A DNA stretch of 64,000 nucleotides from Megalobrama amblycephala (taxonomy: Eukaryota; Chordata; Actinopteri; Cypriniformes; Xenocyprididae): positions 7,554,942-7,618,941 of the forward strand of contig NC_063063.1 of the NCBI RefSeq assembly GCF_018812025.1. Direction: 5' to 3'. Shown here in pieces: positions 36,384-64,000 of this stretch (the stretch's first letter is position 1; each line of letters begins with the position of its first letter). The notes beneath the pieces were generated by a model that did no database searches, had not been told where the DNA came from, and worked only from the letters and a program-made list of their open reading frames with translations. Both the position numbers and the translations under genes were made by a program.

Positions 36384-36385
<2 letters not shown>
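35486..36385 (-). mobile_element. Tc1/mariner transposon, copy 2, truncated by an (AT)n tract
   Basis: The left end ACACCGATCAGGCATAACATTATGACC is better kept than in copy 1. Minus-strand fragments carry QQDNVPCH and PDLNPIEHLWH (36036-35677). It aligns with the 10360-11520 element throughout but stops at 36384, where an (AT)n run replaces the 5' part. The first-Asp region is damaged. Inactive. Confidence 0.88.

Positions 36386-36386
<1 letters not shown>

Positions 36387-36457
<71 letters not shown>
36387..36457. repeat. (AT)n microsatellite
   Basis: About 70 bp of pure AT dinucleotide, followed by a short (CA)n. It gives spurious tyrosine/isoleucine ORFs. Confidence 0.95.
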
Positions 36458-36465
<8 letters not shown>

Positions 36466-36479
36466 GATACACAGACATT

Positions 36480-38001
36480 TATCTGATGTGAACTCATATT
36501 TATAATGTGTATATACTCATATTTAAACAAATATATTTAAATGTGTCTATACAAAGCTATAAGACTGTGTTTAAGATATTAAAAAGCAAACAAATTGATC
36601 AAATGTATTTTTGTGATAATATTTTATTAAAGCACACAAATAAAAATGAGTGGGCTTTGAAAACAACTGAAGTCACTTGGGTTTGTGTAACTCCAGGTAA
36701 TGCCAGTTAGAGAGTTATGGATATTGTGATTCTGTCTGCCTCATTGAAATATTGAATATCATGACACTTTGACACTTTATAATAACTTTCATAAATAATG
36801 TTAACAAACATTATATAATGCTTAACAGATCATTGGCTAATGTACATTCAAATACTTGTAATGTCTTGAAACCACGATTCATCTGTTTTGATATTTGAAT
36901 ATTATAGAACTACTAAATTGTTAAGCAAGTCTTTAAGTTATGAGAGTTATTTTAAAGTGAAACCAATATTAGTGTCGTAAATTTCCAGGAAATGGAAATA
37001 TGGAAACACTCTCCGAGCTAATGACAAATGTTTTATCTTTACATTCCATTTTCCCCCCCAATTTTAACAAAATATTGTGGTATATATACAATGGTACTTT
37101 AAATACATAAGCATACAGTTGCTTGTTAAAACTTAAATAATTTTCAGTGCAAAATGCCTGTAAAAATAAATTTTAAGAAACAAAATAAAACCATAAGTGA
37201 ATAACGAAATGAATGTGGATTTTTTTTAATGCAACTTTGCACAGTCTGCAGCTGGACCAATTATTGCTTATTTATTTTCATCTTGAAATGAGATTCTAAA
37301 GCATTTAAACCCAAAGCTTTCATTTCACCCTGAGAAAATAAAAATTAAATATAATTCTTCTGTGGCGCATTTGTACATCATTCAGTGAAATGTAGCTGAC
37401 AATTTTAGATTCTTTTACATTAAGAAGTGCTTTCTGTGCACACAAGTTTGAACAAAGTCTGCCAACTTAAAAGGAAAAAATGAAGCATTCTCATGCAAAT
37501 GTTTTTATCATTTATAAGTTACCTAATCTGAGTCACATTCAACTCAAGGCAGACTGATGGGAAGCATGATTCCATAGCAGTGTTAAATACATTTAAAAAT
37601 ATTTACAATAAAAACTTCATCCTTGTTACACTAGGGAGAATTTCATACAGGTTGCAATATGACCATCAGCATCAGCAGTCACATACACACCTCCGCTCTC
37701 TCAAGTGTAGTGTTAGAGTCATTGCACTTTCACAACGTACAAAACATAATTCTCAACCTTTAAAAATACATTACAAAAAAATTACTGCATAACTTCTGTT
37801 TTCTTCTTCTTCGATTTACATTATTAGCCTACAGTGGTGAATATTTTGGCAGAAGACATGGAGGATGCAGTCAAAATATACCACAGTACTTTGAGAGTTA
37901 CCTTACAGCGACTTGAAAAAAGGGCCAAAGCAAGAAGTATAATATAGTTTATAAGTTACGTTGTCAAACCCAGCCCAGTGTTTGGAGTTCAGTGAACGAC
38001 T
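36480..38001. other. Region downstream of the exoc6 stop codon
   Basis: AT-rich with no recognised exon. The exoc6 3' UTR must begin at 38001 and run leftwards; no single convincing poly(A) signal could be chosen. Confidence 0.4.
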
Positions 38002-63063
<25,062 letters not shown>

Positions 63064-63110
63064 CTGAAACACAAGTTAACAAAGAAATATGTCCAATCAT
63101 TGCACTCTTA

Positions 63111-63754
63111 GGCCCTGTTTACACCTATAATTAAGATGCGTTTTGGTTGATTGGATCACAAGTGCTAAATACAGGTGTAAAAGTGGTATAAAACAATTTG
63201 AGCTTATCCACTTTCTACCACTTCCAGAGCTAGTCGAAAACGCATTTGTTTTCGTAGTGGAAACGCTCATGTGGTCAAATGTGTTCGAACAGGTACTACT
63301 GACCTAATGTAAACATTAAGGAGAGCGTGCTAGCCAGACGAAATTTAAACTGTAGGCTGAAGACTCAAGTTTGGTTTGAAGACAAAAAAAAAAAAAATGT
63401 ACCAAGCACAATGTTCTCTCACCATTCCTGATTTCTAACACTCGCTCACAGCGTTCGGCATAGTCTTGTGGCTGTCAGAGCAGAAATGAAATCTGCTGCT
63501 CTTCATATGTTTTTCCATCATCTCCGGTCGAGTTCATAAGTAAATTGCGCAAACTTATTTTATTCAATAGATTGAAAAATCTGGGGGAAAAAAAACATAC
63601 ATTTACATGCCCATAGACTCGCCCCTCGAAAAAAATCAGGATGGAAGTGGTTGAAAGTGGACAAAAAAGATGAATTAAAACACCAAATTAAATAGGTGTG
63701 CATCTCCCTTGTCTACTTGTAAAAAGATATATAATACCAGGTGTAAACAGGGCC
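63111..63754. mobile_element. Harbinger-like MITE with GGCCCTGTTTACACCT ends
   Basis: GGCCCTGTTTACACCT at the left and AGGTGTAAACAGGGCC at the right are exact inverses, flanked by a 3-bp TTA duplication (63108-63110 and 63755-63757). TTA/TAA duplications are typical of PIF/Harbinger elements. No transposase. It lies 48 bp upstream of the leftmost visible exoc6 splice acceptor (63063). Confidence 0.8.
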
Positions 63755-64000
63755 TTAATCTATAGTTTTGAGACCCAAAAATTAACACTGCAAAAACTGA
63801 AATTTAGGAGACATTAAGGCAATTTCAAGCAAACTAAAACATAGGATGCATAAAATATTTGTATGAGATGATAATATGCTTTCCCTTAATTTATAAATTT
63901 GATTTTTCAAAGAAAATTGTTAAAAAATATATATAATTATCATCAATGGACATGAAATGTATCCTAAATAGTAGAATGACTCTTATTTCAACTCTATTCT

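Noticed and set aside
36293..36530. ORFs rich in alternating Tyr/Ile (also at 38002-38404, 38595-38780, 51535-51726, 53822-54019, 59207-59515)
   Set aside because: Translations of (AT)n microsatellites.

Overview
This window is vertebrate nuclear DNA, almost certainly from a cyprinid fish (the group of zebrafish, carp and goldfish). The evidence is spliced genes with GT-AG introns, an AT-rich background, long (AT)n tracts, and many copies of the short inverted-repeat DNA transposons typical of cyprinid genomes. Which cyprinid cannot be told from the sequence alone.

Three conserved loci lie on the minus strand in the order exoc6 - cyp26c1 (broken) - cyp26a1. This is the vertebrate EXOC6-CYP26C1-CYP26A1 block. 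(1) exoc6: the last seven coding exons (38002-63063) are present and continue off the right edge; they encode the C-terminal 295 residues of the Sec15 exocyst subunit. (2) 33640-34580: remnants of two cyp26c1 exons, with frameshifts, a deletion at the K-helix and loss of the haem-cysteine segment. (3) cyp26a1: complete, 7 exons, 492 codons (25460-27771). It has a TATA box, a GC box and a perfect direct repeat with 5-bp spacing (DR5) retinoic-acid response element just upstream. Two more DR5 matches lie about 1.5 and 3.7 kb upstream.

Functionally, Cyp26a1 degrades retinoic acid and is itself induced by retinoic acid through DR5 elements, so the gene plus promoter reads as a negative-feedback module. 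Exoc6 is a vesicle-tethering protein and a long-standing genomic neighbour, not a pathway partner.

Region by region: 1-25 kb has no recognisable host gene. It holds inverted-repeat transposons (1.1-2.0, 5.6-6.6, 7.8-8.1, 9.0-10.0, 12.9-13.4, 14.0-14.9, 16.9-18.2, 20.3-21.2 kb), a decayed Tc1 transposon (10.36-11.52 kb), a LINE reverse-transcriptase fragment (19.0-19.2 kb), a 2.3-copy tandem repeat of about 380 bp (15.5-16.4 kb) and two striking short hairpins (12.74 and 19.99 kb). 25-32.5 kb is cyp26a1 and its upstream region. 32.5-38 kb holds more repeats around the cyp26c1 remnant, including a second Tc1 copy. 38-63 kb is exoc6, whose introns are filled with (AT)n tracts, a 1.8-kb ATCC/ATCT satellite, hAT elements with clean 8-bp target duplications, a Tc1-like element interrupted by another transposon, and 1-kb foldback elements, one of which was itself split by a hAT element.

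No prokaryotic-type system, CRISPR array, rRNA or intact tRNA is visible. The most informative observations are the cyp26c1 pseudogene in its ancestral slot and the set of DR5 elements upstream of cyp26a1.
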